From contig JAZUKE010000013.1 in NCBI GenBank assembly GCA_045643125.1, forward strand, positions 1-36,119: DNA of 36,119 bases, read 5' to 3'. Shown piece after piece: positions 1-7,287 of this stretch (position 1 is the stretch's first letter; every line of letters begins with the position of its first letter). A program made the translations under genes and the position numbers. This DNA comes from UBA1206 sp045643125 (GTDB lineage: Bacteria; Bacillota; Clostridia; Oscillospirales; CAG-382). The notes under the pieces are model-generated. The model worked only from the letters and a program-made list of their open reading frames with translations. It made no database searches and was not told the DNA's origin.

Positions 1-147
1 GGTTCAGATTCCATTCTTTCCAATGGTAATTGGTGGATTATCATTGCCGTTGCAGTCCTCGCACTCGGCGGAGTTGCGGCACTTGTAATCGTTAAGAAGA
101 AAAAGAAGTCCGCACTTGCAGACGGTGAAAGCAAAGACGAAAAATAA
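1..147 (+). CDS. C-terminal end of a membrane-anchored surface protein (partial)
   Basis: Only the last 48 codons are inside the window, and the frame is open to the left edge. The fragment reads as a short polar stretch, then a hydrophobic helix at about residues 11-31 (beginning with Trp-Trp-Ile), then a run of five lysines and a short charged tail. This is the usual layout of a single C-terminal transmembrane anchor with its basic stop-transfer sequence on the cytoplasmic side, so the missing N-terminal part is probably extracellular. There is no LPxTG sorting signal in the visible part. A strong hairpin follows the stop codon, so this is the last gene of its transcript. The function of the whole protein cannot be judged from this end. 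Confidence 0.7.
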   Translation, partial: GSDSILSNGNWWIIIAVAVLALGGVAALVIVKKKKKSALADGESKDEK

Positions 148-160
148 TTCATAAACCTTT

Positions 161-195
161 ACGGCAGGGTGCGTCACAAAACCCTGCCGTATTTG
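161..195 (+). terminator. Hairpin terminator after the partial surface-protein gene
   Basis: Perfect 10-bp inverted repeat, ACGGCAGGGT at 161-170 and ACCCTGCCGT at 181-190, with a 10-nt loop, 13 nt after the stop codon. The T tract that follows is weak (ATTTGG), so termination may be imperfect. Confidence 0.65.
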
Positions 196-202
196 GTACA
201 GG

Positions 203-244
203 CAAAGAAAAATACACCCGGTTTGACGAAAAAAAAACCGGGTG
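203..244 (-). terminator. Intrinsic terminator of the Cys-rich small gene
   Basis: Perfect 10-bp stem, CACCCGGTTT at 215-224 and AAACCGGGTG at 235-244. Read on the minus strand it is followed at once by a T-rich tract (complement of 203-214). It lies 4 nt beyond the stop of the minus-strand gene at 249-518. Confidence 0.8.
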
Positions 245-248
245 ATAA

Positions 249-518
249 TTAGTAATTCGTCCCGTCGTGATGAATCTGACGGCTCATGAATTCGCCGTCT
301 TCATCGACGTACCACTCGGCAAGTTCGTGATCGATTTCCAGCTCCTTTTCCTTTCTGTTTTTTATTTTGGTTTGCATATCTTTGGTGAAGGGGGAGCCCG
401 TGCGTACCTTGTCTTCATAGCAACAGCACCACGGAAGTTTGCATTTTCCATGCGAATAATACAGGCAATATTTGCAGTCGCAATCTTCTTTTTTATAGGT
501 GTAGGCGATATAAAGCAT
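249..518 (-). CDS. Small cysteine-rich hypothetical protein
   Basis: An 89-residue soluble protein without a signal peptide or membrane segment. The N-terminal third carries seven cysteines: C13, C15, C18, C26 and the triplet C31-C33, with H23 between them. This spacing suggests a structural metal site (zinc or iron-sulfur) or a small disulfide knot. The C-terminal half is charged and ends in an acidic and His-containing tail. I do not recognise a named family; similar short Cys-rich ORFs occur, as far as I recall, in clostridial accessory regions. The minus frame is preferred over the overlapping plus frame because it has its own terminator just downstream, a purine-rich AAGAAAGAAG before the ATG, and a non-random Cys pattern. 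It stands alone between two terminators. Confidence 0.65.
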   Translation of the reverse strand: MLYIAYTYKKEDCDCKYCLYYSHGKCKLPWCCCYEDKVRTGSPFTKDMQTKIKNRKEKELEIDHELAEWYVDEDGEFMSRQIHHDGTNY

Positions 519-567
519 CTTCTTTCTTGGACACAGAAAATTATCATTTTATTTTTTCAGAGAGGGC

Positions 568-610
568 AAAAAAAGTGGCGAATTTCAGAGAAAAATCTCT
601 GAAATTCGCC
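568..610 (-). terminator. Long-stem terminator, minus strand
   Basis: Perfect 15-bp stem (577-591 pairs with 596-610) closed by an AAAA loop. On the minus strand it is followed after two bases by seven Ts (568-574). It lies beyond the tRNA-operon terminator and insulates the Cys-rich gene from read-through. Confidence 0.8.
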
Positions 611-617
611 CCAAAAA

Positions 618-651
618 GAGTAGGTCATCGGTTCAAATCCTACCCAAAGGC
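618..651 (+). other. tRNA-like 3' fragment (T-arm and acceptor end)
   Basis: The stretch contains a T-loop-like GGTTCAAATCC followed by a possible acceptor 3' strand (CCAAAGGC). There is no matching 5' half: a terminator hairpin lies directly upstream. The T-stem is defective, since the 5' strand ATCGG would call for CCGAT but CCTAC is present. It is therefore not a functional tRNA. It may be a leftover of a tRNA-targeted integration or recombination event. Confidence 0.4.
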
Positions 652-700
652 CTATTTTGAGCATTTGCATCTTTTTATTTGCATCTGTTTTTTGACATGA

Positions 701-736
701 AAAAAGTCCAGAAACCCTTGTGGAATCTGGACTTTT
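701..736 (-). terminator. Terminator of the tRNA operon
   Basis: An 11-bp perfect stem (702-712 with 726-736) around a 13-nt loop. The minus-strand RNA ends in five Us (701-705). It starts about 30 nt past the CCA end of the initiator tRNA. The plus-strand reading also ends in four Ts, so it may work in both directions. Confidence 0.8.
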
Positions 737-766
737 CGTCTGTGCATCTTTTTTGTACAGACACCT

Positions 767-842
<76 letters not shown>

Positions 843-887
843 ATATTGAATATATTGCAAACAGCTAAACGCCGTATATCGACTTTC

Positions 888-976
888 TGGTGCCGGACAC
901 CGGGCTTGAACCGGTACGAGATTTGAGTCTCACGGGATTTTAAGTCCCGGGCGTCTGCCAATTCCGCCAGTCCGGC
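888..976 (-). tRNA. tRNA-Leu (TAA)
   Basis: An 89-nt class II tRNA including encoded CCA (888-890). The acceptor stem GCCGGAC/GTCCGGC is perfect, there is a long variable arm, and the anticodon loop CTTAAAA has anticodon TAA, reading UUA/UUG. It is the first gene of the tRNA operon, and its 5' end lies 15 nt from the -10 box of a strong promoter. Confidence 0.95.
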
Positions 977-991
977 GCATCAGCAGGGATA

Positions 992-1020
992 ATAATAGCA
1001 CATCCGCAGCGATTTGTCAA
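992..1020 (-). promoter_or_regulatory. Promoter of the tRNA operon
   Basis: On the minus strand: -35 TTGACA (1015-1020), 17-bp spacer, -10 TATTAT (992-997). It is near consensus and directly upstream of tRNA-Leu. Confidence 0.85.
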
Positions 1021-1099
1021 TACATATCTTCAACTTTTTTTGATTATTTTATTTTTTGTCATAAGTACGGAAAGCGTGATCTGCGCTTCCCTTTTATTC

Positions 1100-1276
1100 T
1101 TAACGTTTCGTTCCCTTTTTCTTACCCATAGGGATATCGTAAATATCCTTGAAGTTTTCGTTCTGGTCTGCGTTTTCGGGTACGAACTGCGTCATTCCCG
1201 TACATTCCGTCGATGACACGACGTCTTCGGGAATCGCATAAGGACGTTTTGAACCGTCTTTTCTGTCTTTCAACAC
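1100..1276 (-). CDS. Small conserved protein with SSTECTG motif (58 aa)
   Basis: A short, hydrophilic protein running from a GTG (1274-1276) or the next codon TTG (1271-1273) to TAA at 1100-1102. An in-frame stop lies just upstream, so no longer start is possible. GGTGAT gives a better spacing to the TTG. It starts about 25 nt after the stop of the gene at 1301-1639, so it is the third member of that operon. The centre reads IPEDVVSSTECTG, followed by an acidic segment (QNENFKDIYDIP) and a lysine-rich tail. I recall short proteins with an SSTECTG(L/M) core as common in Clostridia, with no known function. It is easily missed because of its length and non-ATG start. Confidence 0.7.
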   Translation of the reverse strand: MLKDRKDGSKRPYAIPEDVVSSTECTGMTQFVPENADQNENFKDIYDIPMGKKKGTKR

Positions 1277-1300
1277 ATATCACCGCAATTATTATATGCT

Positions 1301-1639
1301 TTAATCGCGGTAATATGTATAATACGCCATAACCGTTTTTTCGCGGCCTTCGATTTTGTCGATACCGGAAAGCACTACGCCTTCAAGGCTCAGAAATTCC
1401 CAGCACGATTCGAGCGAATCCACGGGACAGCGGAACAGAGTTTTTTCGCCGCAGATCACCGAAAGGTCTTCGCCGTAAACCGAAATAAAGCCGTCTTTGC
1501 CTACGACTTTATCGCAGTTATCCTGCCTTTCAAGCACATATCTGACGTGTCTGCCGTTGAGCTTTGCCGCCATATAGCGTTTGAACTCGACGGATGACGT
1601 ATCTTTCGGTATCTTTTCTTTCTTTTTGAAAAGTCCCAT
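1301..1639 (-). CDS. Conserved hypothetical protein (112 aa)
   Basis: A small cytoplasmic protein with a basic N-terminus and a mixed alpha/beta composition, without a signal peptide or membrane helix. Recognisable patches are the start MGLFKKKEK, a central ISVYGEDLSVICGEKTLFRC, LSLEGVVLSGID, and a terminal VMAYYTYYRD. I recall similar proteins as conserved across clostridial genomes, often beside a short SSTECTG protein, but know of no assigned function or structure. It begins 11 nt after the glycosyltransferase stop, so the two are translationally close. No catalytic motif is visible, and the repeated short beta-like segments would fit a small barrel or PH-like fold, which is only a guess. 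Confidence 0.75.
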   Translation of the reverse strand: MGLFKKKEKIPKDTSSVEFKRYMAAKLNGRHVRYVLERQDNCDKVVGKDGFISVYGEDLSVICGEKTLFRCPVDSLESCWEFLSLEGVVLSGIDKIEGREKTVMAYYTYYRD

Positions 1640-1650
1640 TACTTCCCTCT

Positions 1651-2607
1651 TTACTTGTTTTTGATATCTTCTTCGGTTTCGGCGGCAAAATACATCGGAC
1701 GTTTTTTAGTTTCAAGGTACGTTTTGGAAAGATAAGTTCCGAGTATTCCCGTGCAGAACAGCTGTATTCCGCTTACAAACAGCAGCACGCATATCATAGA
1801 CGGCCAGCCTGCGGCGGAAGCCACGCCTGCGAGATCGCGGATTATTACGACGATTATCCCGATAAGCGAAAGCAGGCAGAAGAAGAATCCGAAGAACACG
1901 GCAAGCGAAAGCGGAGCCGTTGAAAACGCCACTATACATTCGATGGAATATTTGAACAGTTTCCAGAACGACCATTTCGTCTTTCCGGCAACACGCTGAA
2001 TGTTGTCGTAGGAAAGCCATTTTACCTTGAATCCCACCCAGTTGAAAATGCCTTTTGTGAACCTGTTGTACTCTGGCAGCGCAAGTATTGCGTCAACGAC
2101 CTTACGCTTCATCAGCGAAAAGTCACGTGCGGCAGGCACCATTTTGACTTTTGATATCTTATTTACGATCTTGTAAAACATATTTGCAAAGAACGAACGT
2201 ATCGGCGGTTCGCCTTTGCGCGAGCTTCTGCGCGTCGCAACGCTGTCGTAGCCTTCGTTTTCTATAGCCTCAAGCATTTCTGGAAGCAGAGAGGGCGGAT
2301 CCTGCAAGTCGGCATCCATAATCGAAACGTAATCGCCTTTTGCGTTCTCAAGACCTGCGTACATAGCCGATTCTTTACCGAAATTGCGGGAAAACGAAAT
2401 ATACCTCACTCTGCCGTCTTTCTTCGCAAGCTCGCGCAGAACGCCGAGAGTGTTGTCTTTCGATCCGTCGTCAATGAACAGAAATTCAAAATCGACTTTT
2501 TGCATTTCAGACGCGACACGGGTTATCTCTTCATAGAAAAACGGTATCGCTTCTTCTTCGTTATAACAAGGCACTATTGCCGTTATCAGCTTTTTTCTTT
2601 CTTCCAT
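1651..2607 (-). CDS. Family 2 glycosyltransferase, polyprenol-phosphate type (GtrB/CsbB-like)
   Basis: A 318-residue membrane-bound GT-A glycosyltransferase of the dolichol/undecaprenyl-phosphate sugar synthase group. It probably transfers a sugar from a nucleotide donor to undecaprenyl phosphate on the cytoplasmic face, for later decoration of wall polymers or glycans. Visible features: IVPCYNEEEAI at about 11-21, FIDDGSKDNT near 44-53, the metal-binding DAD at 98-100 followed by LQDPP, ARDFSLM in the middle, and two C-terminal transmembrane segments at about 228-262 and 270-298. A TTG lies two codons further upstream, but GGAG at 2616-2619 is 8 nt from the ATG at 2605-2607 and only 2 nt from the TTG, so the ATG is chosen. 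It is first in a three-gene operon. The sugar is not predictable, and no flippase partner is nearby. Confidence 0.88.
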   Translation of the reverse strand: MEERKKLITAIVPCYNEEEAIPFFYEEITRVASEMQKVDFEFLFIDDGSKDNTLGVLRELAKKDGRVRYISFSRNFGKESAMYAGLENAKGDYVSIMDADLQDPPSLLPEMLEAIENEGYDSVATRRSSRKGEPPIRSFFANMFYKIVNKISKVKMVPAARDFSLMKRKVVDAILALPEYNRFTKGIFNWVGFKVKWLSYDNIQRVAGKTKWSFWKLFKYSIECIVAFSTAPLSLAVFFGFFFCLLSLIGIIVVIIRDLAGVASAAGWPSMICVLLFVSGIQLFCTGILGTYLSKTYLETKKRPMYFAAETEEDIKNK

Positions 2608-2636
2608 TTTCAAAGCTCCGTGATACTTTTTTATTT

Positions 2637-2665
2637 ATTTTAACATACATACAAATTTGTGTCAA
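2637..2665 (-). promoter_or_regulatory. Promoter of the glycosyltransferase operon
   Basis: Minus strand: -35 TTGACA (2660-2665), 17-bp spacer, -10 TAAAAT (2637-2642). It stands back to back with the murQ promoter; the two -35 boxes are 24 bp apart. Confidence 0.75.
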
Positions 2666-2689
2666 TAGGAACTAATAATTTTATTTATA

Positions 2690-2718
2690 TTGACAAAATG
2701 TACATTTGATGTTAATAT
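2690..2718 (+). promoter_or_regulatory. Promoter of the murQ operon
   Basis: -35 TTGACA (2690-2695), 17-bp spacer, -10 TAATAT (2713-2718). The murQ start follows after a short leader with an AAAGGATG ribosome binding site (2731-2738). Confidence 0.75.
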
Positions 2719-2746
2719 ATACACTGTATGAAAGGATGCTGATACA

Positions 2747-3571
2747 ATGAACGATTTCAAATCTTTCGCAACCGAAAGCCTAAACGAAAAAAGCAAGAAT
2801 ATAGATAAAATGTCTTCCCTTGAAATTGCACAGATAATAAACGACGAAGACAAGACCGTTGCATACGCAGTTGAAAAAGCGCTGCCGGAGATCGCAAAAG
2901 CAATAGATATCCTCGGTGACGTGCTTAAAAACGGCGGACGCATCATTTACGGCGGTGCCGGAACGTCCGGCAGGCTCGGAGTCCTTGACGCTTCCGAGTG
3001 TCCGCCCACATACGGCGTCACTCCCGATATAGTGCAGGGCTTCATTGCAGGCGGCAGAGTCGCCGCGTTTGAATCCGTCGAATACGCCGAAGACGACGAA
3101 AACTCCGTTGTCGATCAGATGAAAGCGGTCGGCTTCTCCGCAAAAGACGCTTTCGTCGGTATTTCCGCAAGCGGAAGCGCTGCCTGCGTTCAGGGGGCGC
3201 TTAAATATGCACGCTCTCTCGGTTCACCGACCGTTGCCGTTTCCAACAACTCCAATTCTCCGCTGATCCCTCTTGCCGACGTTTCCTGTATCGCCGTCGT
3301 CGGTCCCGAAGTAATTAAAGGCTCCACGAGGATGAAAGCCGGTACGTCGCAGAAGATGATGCTCAATATGCTTTCTACGGGCGCTATGATAAAGTTCGGA
3401 CGCACACTCGGCAATCTTATGGCTTATATGGTGCCTTCAAATATCAAGCTCGTTGACAGAGCCGTGCGTATGATAACCGAAGAAACGGGATGCGATAAAG
3501 ACACCGCCCTTGATGCACTCAAACGGAACAATAATGTAATCGCGGATGCAATAAAAGAATTGAGAAAATAG
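2747..3571 (+). CDS. murQ: N-acetylmuramic acid 6-phosphate etherase MurQ
   Basis: Cytoplasmic lyase that removes the D-lactyl ether from MurNAc-6-phosphate, giving GlcNAc-6-phosphate and D-lactate, a step of peptidoglycan recycling. The 274-residue SIS-fold protein carries the family signatures: GGAGTSGRLGVLDASECPPT at 69-88, a catalytic acid matching E84, a second acidic residue E115 in AEDDE, SASGSA near 140-145, and GSTRMKAGTSQK at 192-203. The length is slightly below the usual 295-300, at the C-terminus. It is the first gene of an operon with a secreted glycerophosphodiesterase (19 nt gap) and a lipoprotein, which points to salvage of wall material. No MurNAc transporter or kinase is in the window, so the substrate supply must be encoded elsewhere. 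Confidence 0.95.
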   Translation: MNDFKSFATESLNEKSKNIDKMSSLEIAQIINDEDKTVAYAVEKALPEIAKAIDILGDVLKNGGRIIYGGAGTSGRLGVLDASECPPTYGVTPDIVQGFIAGGRVAAFESVEYAEDDENSVVDQMKAVGFSAKDAFVGISASGSAACVQGALKYARSLGSPTVAVSNNSNSPLIPLADVSCIAVVGPEVIKGSTRMKAGTSQKMMLNMLSTGAMIKFGRTLGNLMAYMVPSNIKLVDRAVRMITEETGCDKDTALDALKRNNNVIADAIKELRK

Positions 3572-3590
3572 AAATTACGGAGGTCATTAT

Positions 3591-6500
3591 ATGAAAAAGC
3601 GGATACTCGCGCTGCTCCTTTCCATTGTTCTTCTTATTCCTCTCGTATGCGTTCAGACGTCTGCCGCGGAAACGTTCGTTGTAATCGAATGGAATGAACC
3701 TGCGATTCCCGCAGATGCCGGTGAAACGATCGATCTTGCGTCATATAAAGTACGTTTCGGTGAAAAGGACGCGGAAGCCGTCCCCGAATGGAGCTATGAA
3801 GGCAAAAAGATCACGTCATTCAAAGCCGATGCTGCCGGTGTATATACACTTCAGGCGGAATGCGGCGGAAAAACCAAGGATATATACGTCGTTGCAAAAG
3901 AAAAAGACGAAAAAGAGTACGTTCTTTATTTCAACGATTTCCTTACCGAAGACTCGATAAACGACTTTACAAAGCAGACTTCGTATAATTCGCGTTATTC
4001 TGTGTCCGATTCCAACCTCGTTATAGACGCTACCGGTCAGGATATGGTCAGAATAAATCTTCCCTTGTGGCTTTCCGCTTTCGGCAACTATCAGATCACG
4101 GCGTCCGTGAGATCGACAGACGAAAGAGACACAGCCAGATGGAATTCGATATGTTACAGATCAAAAGACCTTTCTTATCCGTTCTATCATATGTGCGTCC
4201 GCAAGAACAGTTCTGCTTCAAACGGCGTTGAATATGCTATCCGCACACCATCGAACGCCTGGAGCGTCATCACGACGGCAGGCACAAAAGCAAACCAGAG
4301 CGGTACGAATTACTATAAGTACAACATTCAGGTAAAAGACAACACGATAAAATACTCCATCGACGACGTTGATCTCATTCTCAACGAAGACAAAAAAGAT
4401 TACAAGTCCGGTTCTGTCGGATTTATCGCAAACTATTCCAAAATGCACATCGACTGGGTGAAGGTGACGCTTCAGCTCTCAACTCCCGATATAACCGTAC
4501 CTCCCACGCTTATAGTCCCGACCGAGACAGTTGAAAACATAAGCAACGCTTTCGTCAATGTTGCTGACATCGTTTCGTCAGACGGGTTCACGCATCTTGA
4601 CAATGCCGCCACGGCGATCATACACGTTTCCGGCGATGATATCGTTGACGCAAACGGCAAAAAGATCGGTGACACTTCAAAAGCTTATGAGCTTATCGGC
4701 GACGATGTTATTCCACTCTTTTACTGCAATTCAAAAGAAGACATTGATAAAGTGACGAGAGTCATTGCGGTGAACGACAGCGCATATTACGATGCGGGTA
4801 TCGTCAGCGGCGACGCCGAAGTGATAGCTTATTCGCGTAAAAAACAAAACAAAGTGCGCTGTATCATCGACCTCAGAGGAAAATTCGACCACATCCTTAC
4901 TGCCGAAGATATACTTGCGGTGCGCGAGCTTATCAATTCAAACAACTGTAAAGTCGGCATTCTCGATTCCTCCTGCCTTGATCAGGCTGCCGTTTCGGAA
5001 CTCCGTTCGCATCTTGTTACGATATGGGTATATGACGACTGCGCTACTCGCGCCGATGCGATAGAAGCGATCATAAAAGGCGGTCACGGTGTCGTTTCTC
5101 CGTCACCCGATACGGTCAAGGAAGCGTATTCATTCTTTGAGGAACAGACGCTTACCCGTACGCCCATCATTATCGGACACAGAGGAAATCCGACGCAGGC
5201 GCCCGAAAATTCACTTTCGAGCTACCGTATAGCCTACGAAAACGGTGCTGACGTTATCGAAACGGACGTTTATCTTTCGACCGACGGACGGATCGTAGTT
5301 ATGCACGACGGTGATATTTCAAGAACCACCACCGGTACCGGAAATATCGAAACGATGTCTCTTGAAAAGATAAAGTCGTTCAGCCTTTGGGGCGAAAACG
5401 ATGCGTACAAAAACAAATTCCCCGATGAAAAGATACCTACTCTTGACGAGATCTTTGAGTTCATCAAAGGCAAAGACCTCAAACTGTTTATTGAAATCAA
5501 AACTTCAAAAGCCATCGCCGCCAAAATAAACGCACTTGCCGAGGAATACGGCGTGCTCGATCAGATAAGCATAATCGCTTTCAGCATCGATCAGTGCGCC
5601 AATATGGAAAAAGCGTCGCCCGCTGTTTCCGCAGGCTGGCTGACGAGCGGCATCGCAAGCTCCACTAACTACAATATGGCTTGTTCCGCTCTTTCTACCG
5701 TTCTCAAGAACGTCGTTCCCAAAAACACAACGATAAACCCGGCATATACCGGGCTGACAGATAAATTCGTCGAAGCTGCCAACGACAGAGGACTCACCGT
5801 CTGGCCGTGGACTTACAGCGCGTCCCTCGGCGACAGATTTTGCTATGCGTTTATGTCAGGTTTCGGCGGACTTACCACCAACGACGCACAGTATACGAAA
5901 GCCACCGTCAAATCCATCTCCGTTGACAAGACGGAATTCAGCCTTAAATCCGGCGAAGCAGCCGCTTTCACCGTGAACAAGCACACTTACGGAAGAAATG
6001 ACATTGATATTTCCGATAAAGTCGATTACAGCGTCATTTCGGGAGACGGCGTCGTTGAAATAAAGGACGGCAAGATAGTCGCTCTCAAACCCGGTATCGC
6101 AAAGATAGCGTTCAGACAGACGTTCACGCTTCCGCAGTCTTCAAACTCATACAAATACACCCTTTACACCGACGTTGTAACGATAAACGTCGCAAGCGGC
6201 GAACCGCTCGATAAAGTAACGCTGTTTGACGACAGTCCTCTTACCATAGCAAACGGTATGCTCACCAACGTAAAAGCGAACACTAATTCCAAAACACTTC
6301 TTGCCAACCTTATGAATCCCGATCTGCGAATCACAAAAGGCGATTCCGTTCTTTCTGAAAAAGAGATCGTCGGTACTGGCTGCATCGTCGAAGCGTATGA
6401 CGGCGATAAAGTAATCGACAAAGTAACCGTGATCGTCAAAGGCGACCTTGACGGCGACGGAAAACGCACCGATACGGACGTTGCCGCAATAAGAGAAGTT

Positions 6501-6626
6501 CTTTTAGGCGGAAACGATAACGACGTTATGAATATTGCATCCGATATTGATTCGGACGGAAACGTTACCGTAACGGACTACATTATGAGCCGTCTCAACC
6601 AAAGCGGAAAATATACAATAGATTAA
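3591..6626 (+). CDS. Secreted glycerophosphodiester phosphodiesterase with dockerin domain
   Basis: A 1011-residue exported multidomain protein. Order: signal peptide (about 1-26, ending SAA), a short beta domain, a concanavalin/LamG-like domain (about 109-293), a region resembling a worn TIM barrel (about 300-515), the GDPD catalytic barrel (about 525-760), a Big2-like Ig domain (about 773-870), a linker, and a dockerin (about 950-1005). The GDPD active-site residues are present: H530 and N533 in HRGN, E557 and D559 in ETD, H572 in MHDG, E635 and K637 in EIK. Such enzymes split glycerophosphodiesters, and secreted ones can attack glycerol-phosphate wall polymers or lipid head groups. The dockerin shows two calcium loops with Asp at positions 1, 3, 5 and 12 (DLDGDGKRTDTD and DIDSDGNVTVTD). 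GGAGG precedes the ATG. A likely cohesin partner is encoded 15 nt downstream. Confidence 0.92.
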   Translation: MKKRILALLLSIVLLIPLVCVQTSAAETFVVIEWNEPAIPADAGETIDLASYKVRFGEKDAEAVPEWSYEGKKITSFKADAAGVYTLQAECGGKTKDIYVVAKEKDEKEYVLYFNDFLTEDSINDFTKQTSYNSRYSVSDSNLVIDATGQDMVRINLPLWLSAFGNYQITASVRSTDERDTARWNSICYRSKDLSYPFYHMCVRKNSSASNGVEYAIRTPSNAWSVITTAGTKANQSGTNYYKYNIQVKDNTIKYSIDDVDLILNEDKKDYKSGSVGFIANYSKMHIDWVKVTLQLSTPDITVPPTLIVPTETVENISNAFVNVADIVSSDGFTHLDNAATAIIHVSGDDIVDANGKKIGDTSKAYELIGDDVIPLFYCNSKEDIDKVTRVIAVNDSAYYDAGIVSGDAEVIAYSRKKQNKVRCIIDLRGKFDHILTAEDILAVRELINSNNCKVGILDSSCLDQAAVSELRSHLVTIWVYDDCATRADAIEAIIKGGHGVVSPSPDTVKEAYSFFEEQTLTRTPIIIGHRGNPTQAPENSLSSYRIAYENGADVIETDVYLSTDGRIVVMHDGDISRTTTGTGNIETMSLEKIKSFSLWGENDAYKNKFPDEKIPTLDEIFEFIKGKDLKLFIEIKTSKAIAAKINALAEEYGVLDQISIIAFSIDQCANMEKASPAVSAGWLTSGIASSTNYNMACSALSTVLKNVVPKNTTINPAYTGLTDKFVEAANDRGLTVWPWTYSASLGDRFCYAFMSGFGGLTTNDAQYTKATVKSISVDKTEFSLKSGEAAAFTVNKHTYGRNDIDISDKVDYSVISGDGVVEIKDGKIVALKPGIAKIAFRQTFTLPQSSNSYKYTLYTDVVTINVASGEPLDKVTLFDDSPLTIANGMLTNVKANTNSKTLLANLMNPDLRITKGDSVLSEKEIVGTGCIVEAYDGDKVIDKVTVIVKGDLDGDGKRTDTDVAAIREVLLGGNDNDVMNIASDIDSDGNVTVTDYIMSRLNQSGKYTID

Positions 6627-6641
6627 TAGGAGAATAAAAAA

Positions 6642-7181
6642 ATGAAAAAATCACTTTTTTGCATCACTCTTGCGTTACTTATGGTGTTTTCCCTACTTTT
6701 CGTGTCCTGCGGCAGCAATAACGACAACGAAAAATCAAGCGGAGATGTAAGCGAAACAAAAAGCGAGGCAGCAAGCGAACAATCGAAAGAAGTCATTATA
6801 GATACCGAATCGCTTTATGCAAACGCGGACAAAACGACTCTTGCTCCCGGCGACACGGTCATTGTCACGGTAGGATTTAATACGACAGAAAACGATTCGG
6901 CAGTCGGCATTGATTACGAGTATGACGACAATTCTCTTGAACTCACGAGTCTTGAATGGCTGCTCAAAGATGCGTTTATTTCCGATTCCACTCTCGGCGA
7001 AGTTGCCGTTATCGCTTATGAAGAAGCGATCGACATAAAAGGCGATATAATCAAATTCGGCTTCAAGGTCAAAGAAGATATTTCGCTTGCCGAAACAGCC
7101 GTAAAAATAACCGCGATCCTCGACGCATCTAACGGCAAAAAAGAGTACGATACGACAGTAACGTTTACCATCCAAAAATAA
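6642..7181 (+). CDS. Lipoprotein with cohesin-like domain
   Basis: A 179-residue lipoprotein. The signal peptide ends in LLFVSC with the lipidated cysteine at C23, followed by a Ser/Glu-rich tether (about 24-50) and one globular domain (about 60-179). That domain reads like a cohesin or cohesin-like jelly roll: APGDTVIVTVGF at the start, VGIDYEYDDNSLEL in the middle, a GDIIKFGFKVKED strand pair, and a closing TTVTFTIQK. Cohesins bind dockerins, and the preceding gene encodes a dockerin protein. The inferred role is therefore to hold the phosphodiesterase on the outer face of the membrane. The alternative is an unrelated Ig-like or carrier domain with the same fold, since identity to type I cohesins cannot be measured here. 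A hairpin terminator follows. Confidence 0.75.
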   Translation: MKKSLFCITLALLMVFSLLFVSCGSNNDNEKSSGDVSETKSEAASEQSKEVIIDTESLYANADKTTLAPGDTVIVTVGFNTTENDSAVGIDYEYDDNSLELTSLEWLLKDAFISDSTLGEVAVIAYEEAIDIKGDIIKFGFKVKEDISLAETAVKITAILDASNGKKEYDTTVTFTIQK

Positions 7182-7196
7182 AACGTATTCACCAAT

Positions 7197-7245
7197 AATG
7201 ACTTATTCGGCTTTCGGGCTTTGAATAAGTCATTGCTTTATATTT
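7197..7245 (+). terminator. Terminator of the murQ operon
   Basis: Perfect 12-bp stem, AATGACTTATTC (7197-7208) with GAATAAGTCATT (7223-7234), followed by a T-rich GCTTTATATTT. Confidence 0.75.
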
Positions 7246-7250
7246 CAAAA

Positions 7251-7278
7251 ATGTCACTTTTGCTTCCATTTATGTCAC
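7251..7278 (+). promoter_or_regulatory. ATGTCAC direct repeats, candidate response-regulator site
   Basis: Two identical ATGTCAC heptamers at 7251-7257 and 7272-7278, 21 bp apart (two helical turns), ending 9 bp before the -35 box of the transporter operon. OmpR-family regulators often bind such repeats. The regulator encoded in this operon is the obvious candidate. Confidence 0.5.
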
Positions 7279-7287
7279 ACGAACAGA

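Noticed and set aside
267..602. Plus-strand frame of 111 codons over the Cys-rich gene
   Set aside because: It runs antisense to the minus-strand gene that has its own terminator and Cys pattern, and it passes through a terminator hairpin; it has no ribosome binding site.
1068..1092. Weak hairpin after the SSTECTG gene
   Set aside because: The stem has a bulge and no T tract follows on the minus strand, so I cannot call a terminator.
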